Under the pieces are notes generated by a model. It saw only the letters and a list, made by a program, of their open reading frames with translations. It was not told the DNA's origin and ran no database searches. The position numbers were made by a program, and so were the translations under genes. Positions 1 to 8,685 of a DNA stretch of 64,000 nt are shown here, piece by piece. The stretch comes from JACCZH01 sp963729445. Its GTDB lineage: Bacteria > Chloroflexota > Chloroflexia > Thermomicrobiales > CFX8. The stretch covers positions 186,001 to 250,000 of the forward strand of contig CAVSNU010000003.1 in NCBI GenBank assembly GCA_963729445.1, read 5' to 3'. Position 1 is the first letter of the stretch. Every line of letters begins with the position of its first letter.

Positions 1-953
1 ATACAATCGAAGCGCTGTCCCTCGTGCGCCCTGGCCGGCACGTTGTCACGATCGGCAATTTTGACGGTGTTCACCTCGGGCACCAGCATCTCTTGTCCCT
101 GGTAATGGCTCACGCCGCCCAGGTTGGGGCGTCATCGCTGGTAATCACCTTCGAACCGCATCCGATAGCGGTGCTGCGTCCCGAGCAGGCGCCGCCACGT
201 ATTGCGACTCCGGACGAAAAGGTACGACGCCTGACTGATGCCGGGATCGAACAGGTGGTAGCCATTCCGTTCGACCTTGATTTCGCTTCGCTGTTGCCGG
301 AAGAATTCTTGAGCATCATCGTCGATGCAGCCTGCCCTACCGATGTATTCGTCGGAGAAGGGTTCCGTTTCGGAAAGATGCGTGCCGGGGATGTAGGGAC
401 GCTCACACGCTTCGGACACGAGCATGACTTCATCTGTCACACGGTTCCACCCCTGTCCGATGACCATGGAGTGATCAGTAGCTCGCGGGTGCGGTCGGCC
501 CTCCTGAGTGGCGAGGTGGATGTGGCAACCCGCTTGCTTGGGAAGCGCTATCGGCTCGTCGGTAACGTCGAGCACGGTATGGCCCGTGGCCGTGACCTTG
601 GGTATCCGACAGCGAATCTGGATGTGCCGTCCGACCTGTGTGTGCCGCGCGACGGTATCTACGCCGGTTATGCTCGTTTCGATGACCCCGATAGTAGACC
701 GCACGAAGCGCTGATCTATATAGGTTCCAGTCCCACGTTTGGAGACCGTGACCGACTTGTCGAAGTCAATATCCTGGACTACCGTGGAGATCTATACGGG
801 CACCAGCTTGAGATCGAGTTTGTCTCGTTTATCCGGGGTGACCAGGTGTTCGATACGACCGAGGCGCTGATGGCGCAAATGCAGGACGATGAGAGCACGT
901 CACGCCAGGTGTTGAGCGAGACTGCTCCTGAATCACACTTGAGAGGCAACTGA
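1..953 (+). CDS. ribF: Bifunctional riboflavin kinase / FAD synthetase, 5' end cut by window
   Basis: Converts riboflavin to FMN and then FMN to FAD in the cytoplasm. The nucleotidyltransferase motif TIGNFDGVHLGH opens the protein. The flavokinase half follows from about residue 185, with the motif GYPTANL and the conserved tail containing DYRGDLYGHQLEIEF and an ALMAQMQDD segment. A GTG at position 24 could start it, but it has no ribosome binding site. The frame is open to the window edge and reads TIEALSLVRPG, which resembles the usual residues ahead of the motif, so I think the true start is upstream of the window. tyrS follows after 6 bases, so the two are probably co-transcribed. Confidence 0.95.
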   Translation, partial: TIEALSLVRPGRHVVTIGNFDGVHLGHQHLLSLVMAHAAQVGASSLVITFEPHPIAVLRPEQAPPRIATPDEKVRRLTDAGIEQVVAIPFDLDFASLLPEEFLSIIVDAACPTDVFVGEGFRFGKMRAGDVGTLTRFGHEHDFICHTVPPLSDDHGVISSSRVRSALLSGEVDVATRLLGKRYRLVGNVEHGMARGRDLGYPTANLDVPSDLCVPRDGIYAGYARFDDPDSRPHEALIYIGSSPTFGDRDRLVEVNILDYRGDLYGHQLEIEFVSFIRGDQVFDTTEALMAQMQDDESTSRQVLSETAPESHLRGN

Positions 954-959
954 CCAGAG

Positions 960-2168
960 GTGAGTACGACAGAGCGTATGGATGAAAAGGTACGGCGGCT
1001 GCTCGAAGAGAACGTCGCGACCGTCGACGTCAGGGAGAACCTGGAACGCAAGTTGCTCTCCGGGCGTCCGCTGCGGGTGAAGATGGGCTTTGACCCGAGC
1101 GCGCCTGATATTCACCTCGGGCACTACGTGGGCCTGAAGAAAATGCGCCAGTTCCAGGATCTGGGGCACACGATTGTCGTCATTATCGGAGACTGGACAG
1201 CTCAGATCGGAGACCCATCTGGCAGGTCTGCCCAGCGCAAGATGCTTGGACCAGACGAAGTCAAGGCGAACGCGCAGACGTATCTCAACCAGTTTTTCAA
1301 GGTTGTCGATAAGGAGCGCGCCGAGGTTCGCTGGCAGTCAAGTTGGTTTGGTTCGTTCGACCTCGCTGATGTGCTGCGACTCACGAGCAAGTTCACCGTC
1401 GCTCAAATGCTCCAGCGGGATGATTTCGAGAAGCGCTACGCGGGCGGGTCGCCCATTGGGATAGTAGAGTTTCTCTACCCGCTGCTTCAGGCCTACGACT
1501 CCGTCGCTGTGCAGGCTGATGTCGAAATGGGCGGTACCGACCAGACATTCAATCTCATGGTCGGCCGGGACATTCAGCGGGAGATGGGGCAGGCCCCGCA
1601 AGATATCCTGACTGTTCCGATCCTGGTGGGACTTGACGGCGAGATGAAGATGTCGAAGAGTCTGGGCAACTACGTTGGAATCGCCGAAGCTCCAAATCAG
1701 ATGTACGGCAAGCTCATGTCGATTCCTGATACCGTCATCGAGACATACCTGCGGCTAGTGTCTGACATTCCGTCTGACCGGGTCGACGAAATGGTGCGCG
1801 GCATGGCCGCCGGCTCGGAGCATCCACGCGATGTGAAGGACGCTCTTGCAGCTGACGTCGTGCGCATCTTCCACGGGGAAGAGGCGGCTCAGGGCGCCCG
1901 CGAGGAGTTCGCGCGTATATTTCGAGAGCACCAGGCGCCGAGTGACATGCCCGACGTTCAGGTAGACGTGCCTGCAACGATTGTGTCTCTGATAATGCAG
2001 GCGGGGCTGGCCGCTAGTGGCAACGAGGCACGCAGGCTGGTTCAGCAAGGCGGTGTCCGGCTTGATGGCGAGAAAGTAGCCAGCATTGAGGGTGATATCT
2101 CGCTGAACGCACCTGCGGTCTTACAGGTTGGCCGTCGCCGGTTCGTTCGTCTGGTCCCAGGTTCGTAG
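960..2168 (+). CDS. tyrS: Tyrosyl-tRNA synthetase
   Basis: Class I aminoacyl-tRNA synthetase that charges tRNA-Tyr. The HIGH-type signature is HLGH at residues 52-55 and the KMSKS loop is at 230-234. GDWTAQIGDPSGR and the tyrosine-pocket segment GGTDQTFNLMVGRD are present, and a C-terminal S4 RNA-binding domain occupies about residues 335-400. At 402 residues it has the usual length of the TyrZ-like type. The start is GTG, six bases after ribF. tRNA genes follow immediately. Confidence 0.97.
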   Translation: MSTTERMDEKVRRLLEENVATVDVRENLERKLLSGRPLRVKMGFDPSAPDIHLGHYVGLKKMRQFQDLGHTIVVIIGDWTAQIGDPSGRSAQRKMLGPDEVKANAQTYLNQFFKVVDKERAEVRWQSSWFGSFDLADVLRLTSKFTVAQMLQRDDFEKRYAGGSPIGIVEFLYPLLQAYDSVAVQADVEMGGTDQTFNLMVGRDIQREMGQAPQDILTVPILVGLDGEMKMSKSLGNYVGIAEAPNQMYGKLMSIPDTVIETYLRLVSDIPSDRVDEMVRGMAAGSEHPRDVKDALAADVVRIFHGEEAAQGAREEFARIFREHQAPSDMPDVQVDVPATIVSLIMQAGLAASGNEARRLVQQGGVRLDGEKVASIEGDISLNAPAVLQVGRRRFVRLVPGS

Positions 2169-2190
2169 CCTCTCGAAGAGGTTGTTCAGG

Positions 2191-2219
2191 TGGTTTAGAA
2201 ACGCTCAACAGCGTATACT
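2191..2219 (+). promoter_or_regulatory. Putative promoter of the tRNA-Pro/tRNA-Gly pair
   Basis: A TATACT hexamer at 2214-2219 lies 14 bases before the mature tRNA-Pro end. The matching -35 at 2191-2196 (TGGTTT) is weak at 17 bp spacing, so only the -10 is convincing. Confidence 0.4.
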
Positions 2220-2232
2220 TAGCTGTTGACAT

Positions 2233-2308
2233 CGGGGTGTGGCGCAGTTGGTAGCGCGCGGCGTTTGGGACGCTGAGGTCGGAGGTTCGAGTCCTCTCAC
2301 CCCGACCA
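2233..2308 (+). tRNA. tRNA-Pro (anticodon TGG), CCA encoded
   Basis: The acceptor arms CGGGGTG and CACCCCG pair perfectly. The anticodon stem CGGCG/CGCTG closes the loop TTTGGGA, with TGG at positions 34-36. The T arm has GGTTCGAGTCC. The 3' CCA is encoded at 2306-2308. Confidence 0.96.
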
Positions 2309-2316
2309 CATAGCTT

Positions 2317-2389
2317 GCGGGAGTAACTCAGTTGGTAGAGTGCCTGCCTTCCAAGCAGGTTGTCGCGAGTTCGAGTCTCGTCTCCCGCT
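2317..2389 (+). tRNA. tRNA-Gly (anticodon TCC)
   Basis: The acceptor arms GCGGGAG and CTCCCGC pair fully. The anticodon stem CCTGC/GCAGG carries the loop CTTCCAA, anticodon TCC. The 3' CCA is not encoded (CCC follows). It lies only 8 bases after tRNA-Pro, so the two are probably one transcript ended by the downstream hairpin. Confidence 0.96.
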
Positions 2390-2397
2390 CCCTGACT

Positions 2398-2429
2398 GCC
2401 CGGTTTCCACGCGGAAATCGGGCTTTTTT
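2398..2429 (+). terminator. Rho-independent terminator after the tRNA pair
   Basis: An 11-bp stem (GCCCGGTTTCC with GGAAATCGGGC, one G-T pair) with a 4-base loop is followed directly by six T residues. Confidence 0.9.
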
Positions 2430-2549
2430 ATGCCCATTCAACCGAATACCGACGTTGCATCTTCGGGCTAGTCAACCTGAGCGGCGACGCCTGCTCCAAT
2501 CGTCAATCTGCGGTGCAAGAAACCTCCCCGCGAACTGTGCTATTCCGTC

Positions 2550-2577
2550 TTGCCAAGGTGTCACATCGCGCTATACT
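2550..2577 (+). promoter_or_regulatory. Sigma-70-type promoter for the gene at 2632
   Basis: A -35 TTGCCA (2550-2555) and a -10 TATACT (2572-2577) are spaced 16 bp apart, 54 bases before the start codon. Confidence 0.6.
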
Positions 2578-2631
2578 GGGGATAAGCGTGAACCAGGACG
2601 AGTAATTCTCACCCAACCGATCGGAGGTCGT

Positions 2632-2868
2632 ATGGCTCGTTTGATCATTGCGAATCGCCACGGCCATCAGCTGCTCGAATGGGACCCTGCGCTCGACACC
2701 GACGAAACTCACGCCGCGATCGCTGAAGCTGAACGCATCATCGCCGATGCGCGCTCCCGAGGCTGCGCGGTCTCACGCAAAGTCGGTGACCAGCACGTAC
2801 TTGACAACGCCCCATTCGATCCGCAGGTCGAGGAGTACCAGATCATTGCCCCAATCGCGGGTGGTTGA
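2632..2868 (+). CDS. Small protein of unknown function (78 aa)
   Basis: I do not recognise a family. The start is chosen at ATG 2632 because GGAGGT lies 4 bases before it and a good promoter lies further upstream; a longer reading in this frame would run back through the tRNA-Gly gene. The protein is soluble. It has an amphipathic, alanine- and acid-rich middle (residues about 22-45) that could be a helix, and short flanking strands. There is no signal peptide and no cysteine motif beyond a single Cys. A perfect inverted repeat follows the stop. Confidence 0.75.
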   Translation: MARLIIANRHGHQLLEWDPALDTDETHAAIAEAERIIADARSRGCAVSRKVGDQHVLDNAPFDPQVEEYQIIAPIAGG

Positions 2869-2880
2869 TGCGGTCACGGC

Positions 2881-2911
2881 GGGCAACCGGCTATCACGGG
2901 GCCGGTTGCCC
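2881..2911 (+). terminator. Perfect 11-bp inverted repeat between two small genes
   Basis: GGGCAACCGGC and GCCGGTTGCCC flank a 9-base loop. No T-run follows, so it may be an attenuator, an mRNA-stabilising hairpin or a weak terminator. It sits 13 bases after one gene and 26 before the start I favour for the next. Confidence 0.55.
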
Positions 2912-2936
2912 ACCGGCTGCACTTCGGGATCGAGAT

Positions 2937-3422
2937 ATGTTCAATCGCCTGAATTGGCGCTTTCGACGCCACGGTTCCGCACCGCTAGAGGAGCCCCAGA
3001 AACGGCCGCTTGAGTTGCCCTGGAGGCAGCGCTGGCGGTATTTGCCCAAGCACAGCGCGGGCGCGGACTTCCAGGCCGGAGACTACCGGCAAGCCAGGGA
3101 GAAAGCCCGACATGTCGCCTGCGCCACGCTCGGCGACGAGCTCTGGACGCGTGTTCTCCAGCGCGGTTACCTGGACCTGCCGTCCAAGGCATTTCCAGGC
3201 GTCACCTACCGCCTGCGCATCGGGAGGCGGATCGAGGTGCGCACGACGCGCGGTGTCGATCCACCCTGGCCCGTGCCGTACCTGTGCATCAATCCTACGT
3301 ACCCTCTCCCTGAGGAAGAGTTCTTCGCGCACCTCTACCTCTACGTGCGTGACCACGAGGACGAGGTCATCCGCGTCGCCGCGCCACAGCCGTGGGACCA
3401 GCGTTTAGGGCGCACCTTCTGA
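2937..3422 (+). CDS. Hypothetical protein (161 aa)
   Basis: Family not recognised. It is a basic, Trp- and Arg-rich soluble protein with an FRRHG segment near the N terminus, a central GVTYRLRIGRRIEVRTT beta-type segment and a conserved-looking acidic C-terminal third containing PEEEFFAHLYLYVRDHEDEV. There is no signal peptide or membrane segment. ATG 2937 is preferred. A start at ATG 2868 would overlap the previous stop (TGATG) and add 23 residues, but that stretch is made entirely of the hairpin DNA. It converges with the GT2 gene on the other strand. Confidence 0.7.
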   Translation: MFNRLNWRFRRHGSAPLEEPQKRPLELPWRQRWRYLPKHSAGADFQAGDYRQAREKARHVACATLGDELWTRVLQRGYLDLPSKAFPGVTYRLRIGRRIEVRTTRGVDPPWPVPYLCINPTYPLPEEEFFAHLYLYVRDHEDEVIRVAAPQPWDQRLGRTF

Positions 3423-3451
3423 GAGAATCAGGCCACCGATATTCTTCTCAA

Positions 3452-4489
3452 TCACGAGCTCGCCGCGAAAAATCTGCGCGCGAACCGCGACCGCACTTCC
3501 CTGGCTCTACGATAGAGTCGTGGGAAATAGGCCCTGAGGGTTATGAGCAGCATCGGTATTCGCCTGGGGCTATCCGGAATGCAAGCACCTAAGAAACAAA
3601 TCCTGGCATGGCCGCGTGCCCGTTTATAGTCATCCGCCTCACACAACAGCCGAGCCGCATGGTAATGAAACTTCACGACATTCTTGTGGAATCGTCGCCG
3701 GCGTCCCCGGTCGACGTACCTGTTTATAGTCTCGTAAGCCTCGATGATTTGCTCCAACTCCTGGATCGTTCGGTAAAATCTCAAGTTGTTGGACCAATAA
3801 CCGCCAGAGTGAATCCTGTACGTCGCGAGCGTCTCATCGAGATAGCCGATGTCTCCGTGCTCTGCATTCAGCACATGGAGCGGCCAGTCACCAAATGCCA
3901 AATCCTTGTACCAGACCGGTACATCACTAAACAGGCCGGCCCGAAACATCACCGAGCACGTCGGGATGAAGTTCTCAGCAGCGATATCGCTCAGCGTTGA
4001 TATGGGCTTCGGCATGGGTTTGGCGACCGGCACTCTGGGTTCGCCCATAAAAAATGGGTGTTGCGCGGTCGGATCGCTGTCATACACGACGTTCACGTTG
4101 TGAAAGCAGATGCTGCACTCACGATGGAGATCGAGAAAATCCACCTGCTTCTGCAGCTTGTGGGGAGACGTCCAATAGTCGTCACCGTCGAATAGAGCGA
4201 TGTAGCGCCCTCGCGCGATCCTGAGCCCGCGAGCCAGCACCTCATTGTTGTTTTGATTCCTCTCGGACAATACCAACCGAATCTGGCCCGGGAAACGTCT
4301 GGCAAAGTCCTGGACAATTTCCCGTGTGCTGTCGGTGGAACAGTCTTCGCTGATGACAATCTCATACTCGAAGTCTGTCTCCTGGGCCAGGACACTTTCG
4401 ATGGCTTCGGCGATAAAGCGCTCATGGTTATAGGTAATGATGAGCACTGTCGTCGTTACGCAAGGACCTGATGCGCATGGCTGGTTCAT
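3452..4489 (-). CDS. Family 2 glycosyltransferase
   Basis: GT-A fold, inverting sugar transferase for polysaccharide assembly. The nucleotide-binding start TTTVLIITYNHERF is followed by the acid motifs EDCSTDSTREI and LFDGDDYW (the DXD-like metal site). The C-terminal third is basic and probably binds membrane or acceptor. It is the last gene of the minus-strand glycan operon. ATG 4489 is chosen; GTG 4531 would overlap the upstream aminotransferase stop by 29 bases. Donor and acceptor cannot be predicted. Confidence 0.88.
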   Translation of the reverse strand: MNQPCASGPCVTTTVLIITYNHERFIAEAIESVLAQETDFEYEIVISEDCSTDSTREIVQDFARRFPGQIRLVLSERNQNNNEVLARGLRIARGRYIALFDGDDYWTSPHKLQKQVDFLDLHRECSICFHNVNVVYDSDPTAQHPFFMGEPRVPVAKPMPKPISTLSDIAAENFIPTCSVMFRAGLFSDVPVWYKDLAFGDWPLHVLNAEHGDIGYLDETLATYRIHSGGYWSNNLRFYRTIQELEQIIEAYETINRYVDRGRRRRFHKNVVKFHYHAARLLCEADDYKRARGHARICFLGACIPDSPRRIPMLLITLRAYFPRLYRRAREVRSRFARRFFAASS

Positions 4490-4502
4490 GTGGGTGTGTC
4501 CG

Positions 4503-5735
4503 TCAAGTCTGAGCGATGATGGGTGCGTCACTCCAGGATAACCGGGCAGCTATCTCCTCCCCATTCATCACAGCAAACTTTACGAGGTCAGAGACCCTTC
4601 GTATTTCCTCGGTGCCAATGGCGGTACCGGTAGGAAGAGCCAGCACTTGCGAAGAGAGACGTTCGGTCCACGGCAATAGCAGGCCGGCATGCGGGAAGAA
4701 AGAGCGATAAGGCTCCATTCTATGGCAGCCCGGGTAGAAGTAACGTCGTGCAAGAACCTCCTCGGCCCACAGTACCTGCTGCAATTGATCGCGGGTGATG
4801 GTAGTTAAGTTCTCGTCAATGACCAGAATAATGTACTGGTAGCTGCTTTCTTCGTGCTCGTCATATGTTACGAATGAAATGCCGGGCACATCTCCAAGTT
4901 CTCTTTGATACTCCCTGTAGTTCTGGTAGTTGACGTCGATGAAATCGTTCATGCTATCTAACGAGGTCACTGCCATCGCGGCCGAAACCTCGTTCATTTT
5001 TCCATTCGTACCCACGTATACGACGTCGTCGTAGCCCGCGAAGCCGAAGTTCTGCATCAACCTGATCCTGTCGGCCAGCTCGTCGTCGTTCGTCACGACG
5101 GCACCCCCCTCAAGGGAGTTGAGGAACTTCGTGGCATGGAAACTGAATACCTCGGCGTCGCCAAAATTGCCGATCATGCGCCCCTGATACGAACCGCCAA
5201 ATGCGTGCGCCGCGTCGAACAGGAGCTTTAGATTATGTCGCTGTGCAATATCGCTAAGCGCGTCAATGTCGCAGGCGCGTCCCCAGACATGGACACCGAT
5301 GATGCCCGTAGTGCGCGGAGTAATCATCCGCTCTATTTTCATGGGATCGATATTGTGTGTACCGTAGTCGACATCGCAGAAGACCGGTGTGATTTCCTGC
5401 CATTGGAGCGCATGCGCTGTCGCAACAAACGTAAAGGAGGGGACAATAACTTCGCCGCTGAGTCCGAGGGCGCGAATCGCGATCTCAAGCGCGACGGTTC
5501 CATTACACATTGCGATGCAGTGCTTCACACCGACCATGTCAGCGATGCGCCGCTCGAGGTCTTCGACGTAGGGACCGTAGTTTGATAACCAGCGTCGATC
5601 CAGGATGTCGTTGATTCGACGTAGAAGGTCCTCTCGATCCCCGATATTAGGGCGGCCAACGTGCAGTTTCGAGTCAAAGCTGGGCCGTCCACCGAACACC
5701 GCGAGGTCATCTACCCGTATCTTGCCGGCTGTCAT
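4503..5735 (-). CDS. DegT/DnrJ/EryC1/StrS-family sugar aminotransferase
   Basis: PLP-dependent enzyme that transaminates a nucleotide-linked keto-sugar. The Schiff-base lysine is K203 in FSFHATKFLNS, and the PLP-nitrogen aspartate is D174 in DAAHAFG. The phosphate-binding stretch CNGTVALEIAIRALG lies at 77-91 and the substrate segment VPSFTFVATAHAL at 98-110. At 410 residues it has normal family length. A GGAG lies just before ATG 5735. Together with the TylM1-like N-methyltransferase and the two acyltransferases upstream in the same operon, it suggests synthesis of an N-modified amino sugar, possibly a 3-amino-3,6-dideoxyhexose. No ketoisomerase is visible in the window. Confidence 0.92.
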   Translation of the reverse strand: MTAGKIRVDDLAVFGGRPSFDSKLHVGRPNIGDREDLLRRINDILDRRWLSNYGPYVEDLERRIADMVGVKHCIAMCNGTVALEIAIRALGLSGEVIVPSFTFVATAHALQWQEITPVFCDVDYGTHNIDPMKIERMITPRTTGIIGVHVWGRACDIDALSDIAQRHNLKLLFDAAHAFGGSYQGRMIGNFGDAEVFSFHATKFLNSLEGGAVVTNDDELADRIRLMQNFGFAGYDDVVYVGTNGKMNEVSAAMAVTSLDSMNDFIDVNYQNYREYQRELGDVPGISFVTYDEHEESSYQYIILVIDENLTTITRDQLQQVLWAEEVLARRYFYPGCHRMEPYRSFFPHAGLLLPWTERLSSQVLALPTGTAIGTEEIRRVSDLVKFAVMNGEEIAARLSWSDAPIIAQT

Positions 5736-5822
5736 CCGCTCCGCTCCGATCCAATTATGGTGAGCACGTACATCGGCGACTTAGCGAGGAACGGCCTCCT
5801 TTACGTTCAATGACGTCGCCGT

Positions 5823-6839
5823 TCAGGAGAGGTTCATGACGCCCGGCATTGCAGTTTGCGGTCTTCGATAAGCGGGGAAGTAACCGCTCATGTCGGTGTA
5901 ATCGGCTCCCGCCTCACTGCATAGCAATCGGTATACGTCCGGCCTATAAATCTGCTTAAGACAACCAAACCGACGGTGTTGCGCTCCAAAACGTCGCTTG
6001 TACTCGGCCACCCCGTCTCCCTCACGGATCCCTCCGCCAAGATTTAGTACAGGCACGCCCATCGCCTGAAGCTGTAGCACGCTGTACCACAGTAAAGAGG
6101 TCGTAAAGCGCTTCCCTTCGCCAACGGAAACGTTGATCCAATAATCCGCGGCATATGAGGTATATGAAAACATTGAAACAGCTTCAACTTGTCCCATTGG
6201 ACCGGCACCAACGATGAAAATGTTGTCAAGTTGAGCTAGAAACTTTAGCGTGTCAGGTGTCACATTATATGACCCAGACGCCTGTTTTCGATCGTAGAAG
6301 CTCTTGTAGTGCCGGAGAAGGAATTCTAACGTTACTCGCTCATCCAAAATAATCGATTGAGAGTTGTGCGGCCAGTTTCTCAACTCCCTCTTCCGGTTGG
6401 ACGACATGGCGTTAAATAGATCGCTCTCACTACGTGTTAAATCCAGCCAATAGACGCTATTGTGTTCGAATCGTTCGCGCTCCGAGATATACGCGGCCTG
6501 CTCGAACAATGGGTTGAGGTTGATGTACCCGCAGACGTACGACTGCCTCTCTGCGAAGGCACGCCATCTCTCTGCAACCGCGTCGCAGTGCGCGTTTCCA
6601 ACAAACCCGGAAAATCCGTAAGGAGTAACCACATCGACGTACTGTCCAAACGGCCGTTCGGCGATCGGGCAGACGATTCGTGTTCGCCTACTTTCAAGAC
6701 AATAGAGGTACGTCTTGTAGCCCGTTGTGAGGTGCACGGAGTAGCAGTTCCCCCAGGTGTGAGCGAACGCATGGGGAATACCTTCTAATGCACGCTCCCA
6801 CTCGGCCCGATTATCGAGCGAGATACAACGTTCGTCCAT
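5823..6839 (-). CDS. FemAB/GNAT-type N-acyltransferase
   Basis: The 338-residue protein has the layout of FemAB-like (double GNAT fold) acyltransferases. SSNRKRELRNW begins the second lobe, followed by FYDRKQASGSYN and the C-terminal signature YWINVSVGEGKRF through LNLGGGI and EYKRRFG. Such enzymes move an amino-acyl or acyl group to an amine. The start ATG 6839 shares one base with the stop of the upstream methyltransferase (TAATG), so translation is probably coupled. A longer N-terminal reading would overlap that gene. I infer that it acylates the amino sugar made by this operon. Confidence 0.8.
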   Translation of the reverse strand: MDERCISLDNRAEWERALEGIPHAFAHTWGNCYSVHLTTGYKTYLYCLESRRTRIVCPIAERPFGQYVDVVTPYGFSGFVGNAHCDAVAERWRAFAERQSYVCGYINLNPLFEQAAYISERERFEHNSVYWLDLTRSESDLFNAMSSNRKRELRNWPHNSQSIILDERVTLEFLLRHYKSFYDRKQASGSYNVTPDTLKFLAQLDNIFIVGAGPMGQVEAVSMFSYTSYAADYWINVSVGEGKRFTTSLLWYSVLQLQAMGVPVLNLGGGIREGDGVAEYKRRFGAQHRRFGCLKQIYRPDVYRLLCSEAGADYTDMSGYFPAYRRPQTAMPGVMNLS

Positions 6840-7549
6840 TATTCGGCCATCGGTTTCATTCCCACATACACACCGCGCCCGAACAGTCCGGAGCGGTAAA
6901 ATTCCACGTCCAAGCCCGCATCGCAGAACGCGCTCATGTACTCCTGGCACGTATAGAGGCCGAATTCATGGCGTTCGGTGAAGTAGTCGACCCCTTCAGG
7001 AGTGCCAACAAGGTAATGGATGTCCAGGACCGAGACCTGGTCCTGGAGCTTGCTTACATACATCCAACTGATCTTCAAGTCGGGCTGGTCTACGAAGTTC
7101 GCGACGAGATGGTCCACCCAATAGGTTTCCGGTGAGAACCAGGGCTCTACGATGACCGCCCCGCCGGGGCGAACGTGCGCGGCGAAACGTGCGACTGCCC
7201 GCCGCATGTCAGCAAGATCGGTCACATAACCGAGTGAGCTGAACAGGCACGTCACGACATCGAAGGTTTTGCCAAGATCGAAATCCACCATGTTTGCCTG
7301 ATGAAACGTGAGGTCAGGACAACGCTGTTGTGCGACCGTCAGGAGATCGTCATTGAGGTCGAGCCCCTCTGCCGCGAACCAGGATCGCAGGTATTCAAGG
7401 TGTTTCCCCGTGCCGCATCCAACGTCAAGGAGCGTCGTTGCGGAGGGCGAGCGGTCCAGAACGAGGCGATGAATCTCGGTTGCCGCCTTGCCATAGTCCA
7501 TGAAATGGTATAGGGCATCGTAAAAGTGCGCCGACTTCGTGAACATCAC
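6839..7549 (-). CDS. TylM1/DesVI-like dTDP-amino-sugar N-methyltransferase
   Basis: SAM-dependent class I methyltransferase of 236 residues. Motif I is LLDVGCGTGKH (40-50), with LTFHQANMVDF as motif II and CLFSSLGYVTD as the active-site loop. The FYDALYHFMDYGK start and the GGAVIVEPWFSPETYW segment match the macrolide-sugar enzymes TylM1 and DesVI as I remember them, which N,N-dimethylate dTDP-3-amino-3,4,6-trideoxyglucose. Beside a DegT aminotransferase, an amino-sugar substrate is likely. The start overlaps the previous small frame by ATGA and the stop overlaps the next gene by one base. Confidence 0.87.
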   Translation of the reverse strand: MMFTKSAHFYDALYHFMDYGKAATEIHRLVLDRSPSATTLLDVGCGTGKHLEYLRSWFAAEGLDLNDDLLTVAQQRCPDLTFHQANMVDFDLGKTFDVVTCLFSSLGYVTDLADMRRAVARFAAHVRPGGAVIVEPWFSPETYWVDHLVANFVDQPDLKISWMYVSKLQDQVSVLDIHYLVGTPEGVDYFTERHEFGLYTCQEYMSAFCDAGLDVEFYRSGLFGRGVYVGMKPMAE

Positions 7550-7777
7550 CGGATCCCCTTCAGCAATATGTCTTCGACCCCAGTCACAGACTCGATCGGA
7601 TCAGAATGATCGTGAACGAACGGATCAGCGAGATCCGCCATTCGGTAGAAGTGCGAGATCCAATGGTCGGACATCAGGCGGCGGTGCGCGGCGCGCCCTA
7701 AACAAGGAGTTATCGAGATTGCACGCCTGTTGCCCATCACGCAAGCGGTATCCCTTGGCTTCCGTCCAGCTACTCAT
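7546..7777 (-). pseudogene. Short frame-disrupted gene between two operon members
   Basis: Two short reading frames tile this gap. The first starts at ATG 7777, coupled to the preceding stop by TGATG (MSSWTEAKGYRLRDG...), and runs about 50 codons. The second, in another frame, contains SDHWISHFYRMADLADPF and DPIESVTGVEDILLKGIR and ends with an ATGA overlap on the methyltransferase start. The total is 77 codons plus one base. That suggests one roughly 76-residue protein interrupted by a single-base shift in the overlap zone. Family not recognised. It could equally be two unrelated short frames. Confidence 0.4.
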
Positions 7778-8685
7778 CAACCAAACTCACCGGATCGGTA
7801 CGCTGGAAAGTAGCTACTCTGCGTTGTTCCGGTGACGTGTACAGTCTCTCGATAGAGAGTTTCGTTGAGAACGCGGCCACAGAAATAGACGTGGCGAGTT
7901 CCGGTTGCCCACCCGCTTTTGAACCTCACCAGGCCATCGTTACCGCGATGCTGGAGCCCTGCACCCGCTCCAAGATCGATCCAGCATCGACCGCTGTCGG
8001 TGAAAAACTCAATCGCTCTCCAGAAGAGGGCGAACGATGCCCGGAGACGATAACCAAGGTCGGTGGAAGCGCCAAGGTGATAGTAAACAACGTCGCCCTG
8101 CACGATCCATAGTGTGATTCCAACGACGCAACCATCGTGCATCGCGCGAAATGCGACGAGTTCTGGAAGGCTCAATTGTCGAGTGAGCGCCTGGCCGGAG
8201 AATGCCTGGATTCCCTGTAGTCTGTGTCGCTGAGCGAGCTCTGCATAGAGGAGGGGCCATTCCTCCCGAAGCTGCCGGGGATCTCGGCACAGCTCGACCG
8301 ACACCTGGTTCAACGCCTTGCGGGCATTGCGCCGGTGATGACTGGACACATAGGTGAACATCGCCTGCTGGAGGTCAATGATGAGGTGTTCTTTAAAGGG
8401 CATGACGTGATCCGGAAAGCAACTGCGCAGCAAACGCTCATCGTAGTCGCCAAATGGATCGGCCACGATCGCCAACGACACCAGCTCGTCGCCAAGCGCG
8501 TCGATATCCGCCTCTAATTGAGACCAGTCGCCGCAGGCGAAAAGTGGATAACAGCCCATTGCGTCGTCGTAGGGAGAGTCGGGAATCGACCGCTTCAGAA
8601 TCCACCCGCCGCTGCGAGGTAATGCTTGTGGGGAGCCGAATTCTGACAGCGAATCAGCATAGAGTGGGTGCGCATAGCCTGTCAC
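7777..8685 (-). CDS. GNAT/FemAB-like acyltransferase (302 aa)
   Basis: Resembles the BioF2/CelD-type acetyltransferases of exopolysaccharide loci. Marks are the segment SSHHRRNARKAL (about 114-125), where these proteins bind the acceptor, and the central DLGYRLRASFALFWRAIEF with CWIDLGAGAG in the C-terminal GNAT lobe. It ends SSYFPAYRSGEFG, echoing the YFPAYRR tail of the FemAB-like protein downstream, so the two may act on the same sugar at different stages. The GTG start overlaps the wzt stop by GTGA. Confidence 0.75.
   Translation of the reverse strand: MTGYAHPLYADSLSEFGSPQALPRSGGWILKRSIPDSPYDDAMGCYPLFACGDWSQLEADIDALGDELVSLAIVADPFGDYDERLLRSCFPDHVMPFKEHLIIDLQQAMFTYVSSHHRRNARKALNQVSVELCRDPRQLREEWPLLYAELAQRHRLQGIQAFSGQALTRQLSLPELVAFRAMHDGCVVGITLWIVQGDVVYYHLGASTDLGYRLRASFALFWRAIEFFTDSGRCWIDLGAGAGLQHRGNDGLVRFKSGWATGTRHVYFCGRVLNETLYRETVHVTGTTQSSYFPAYRSGEFG

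Noticed and set aside
2332..2631. Upstream extension of the small gene at 2632
   Set aside because: The extended frame reads through tRNA-Gly and its terminator; GGAGGT before ATG 2632 decides the start.
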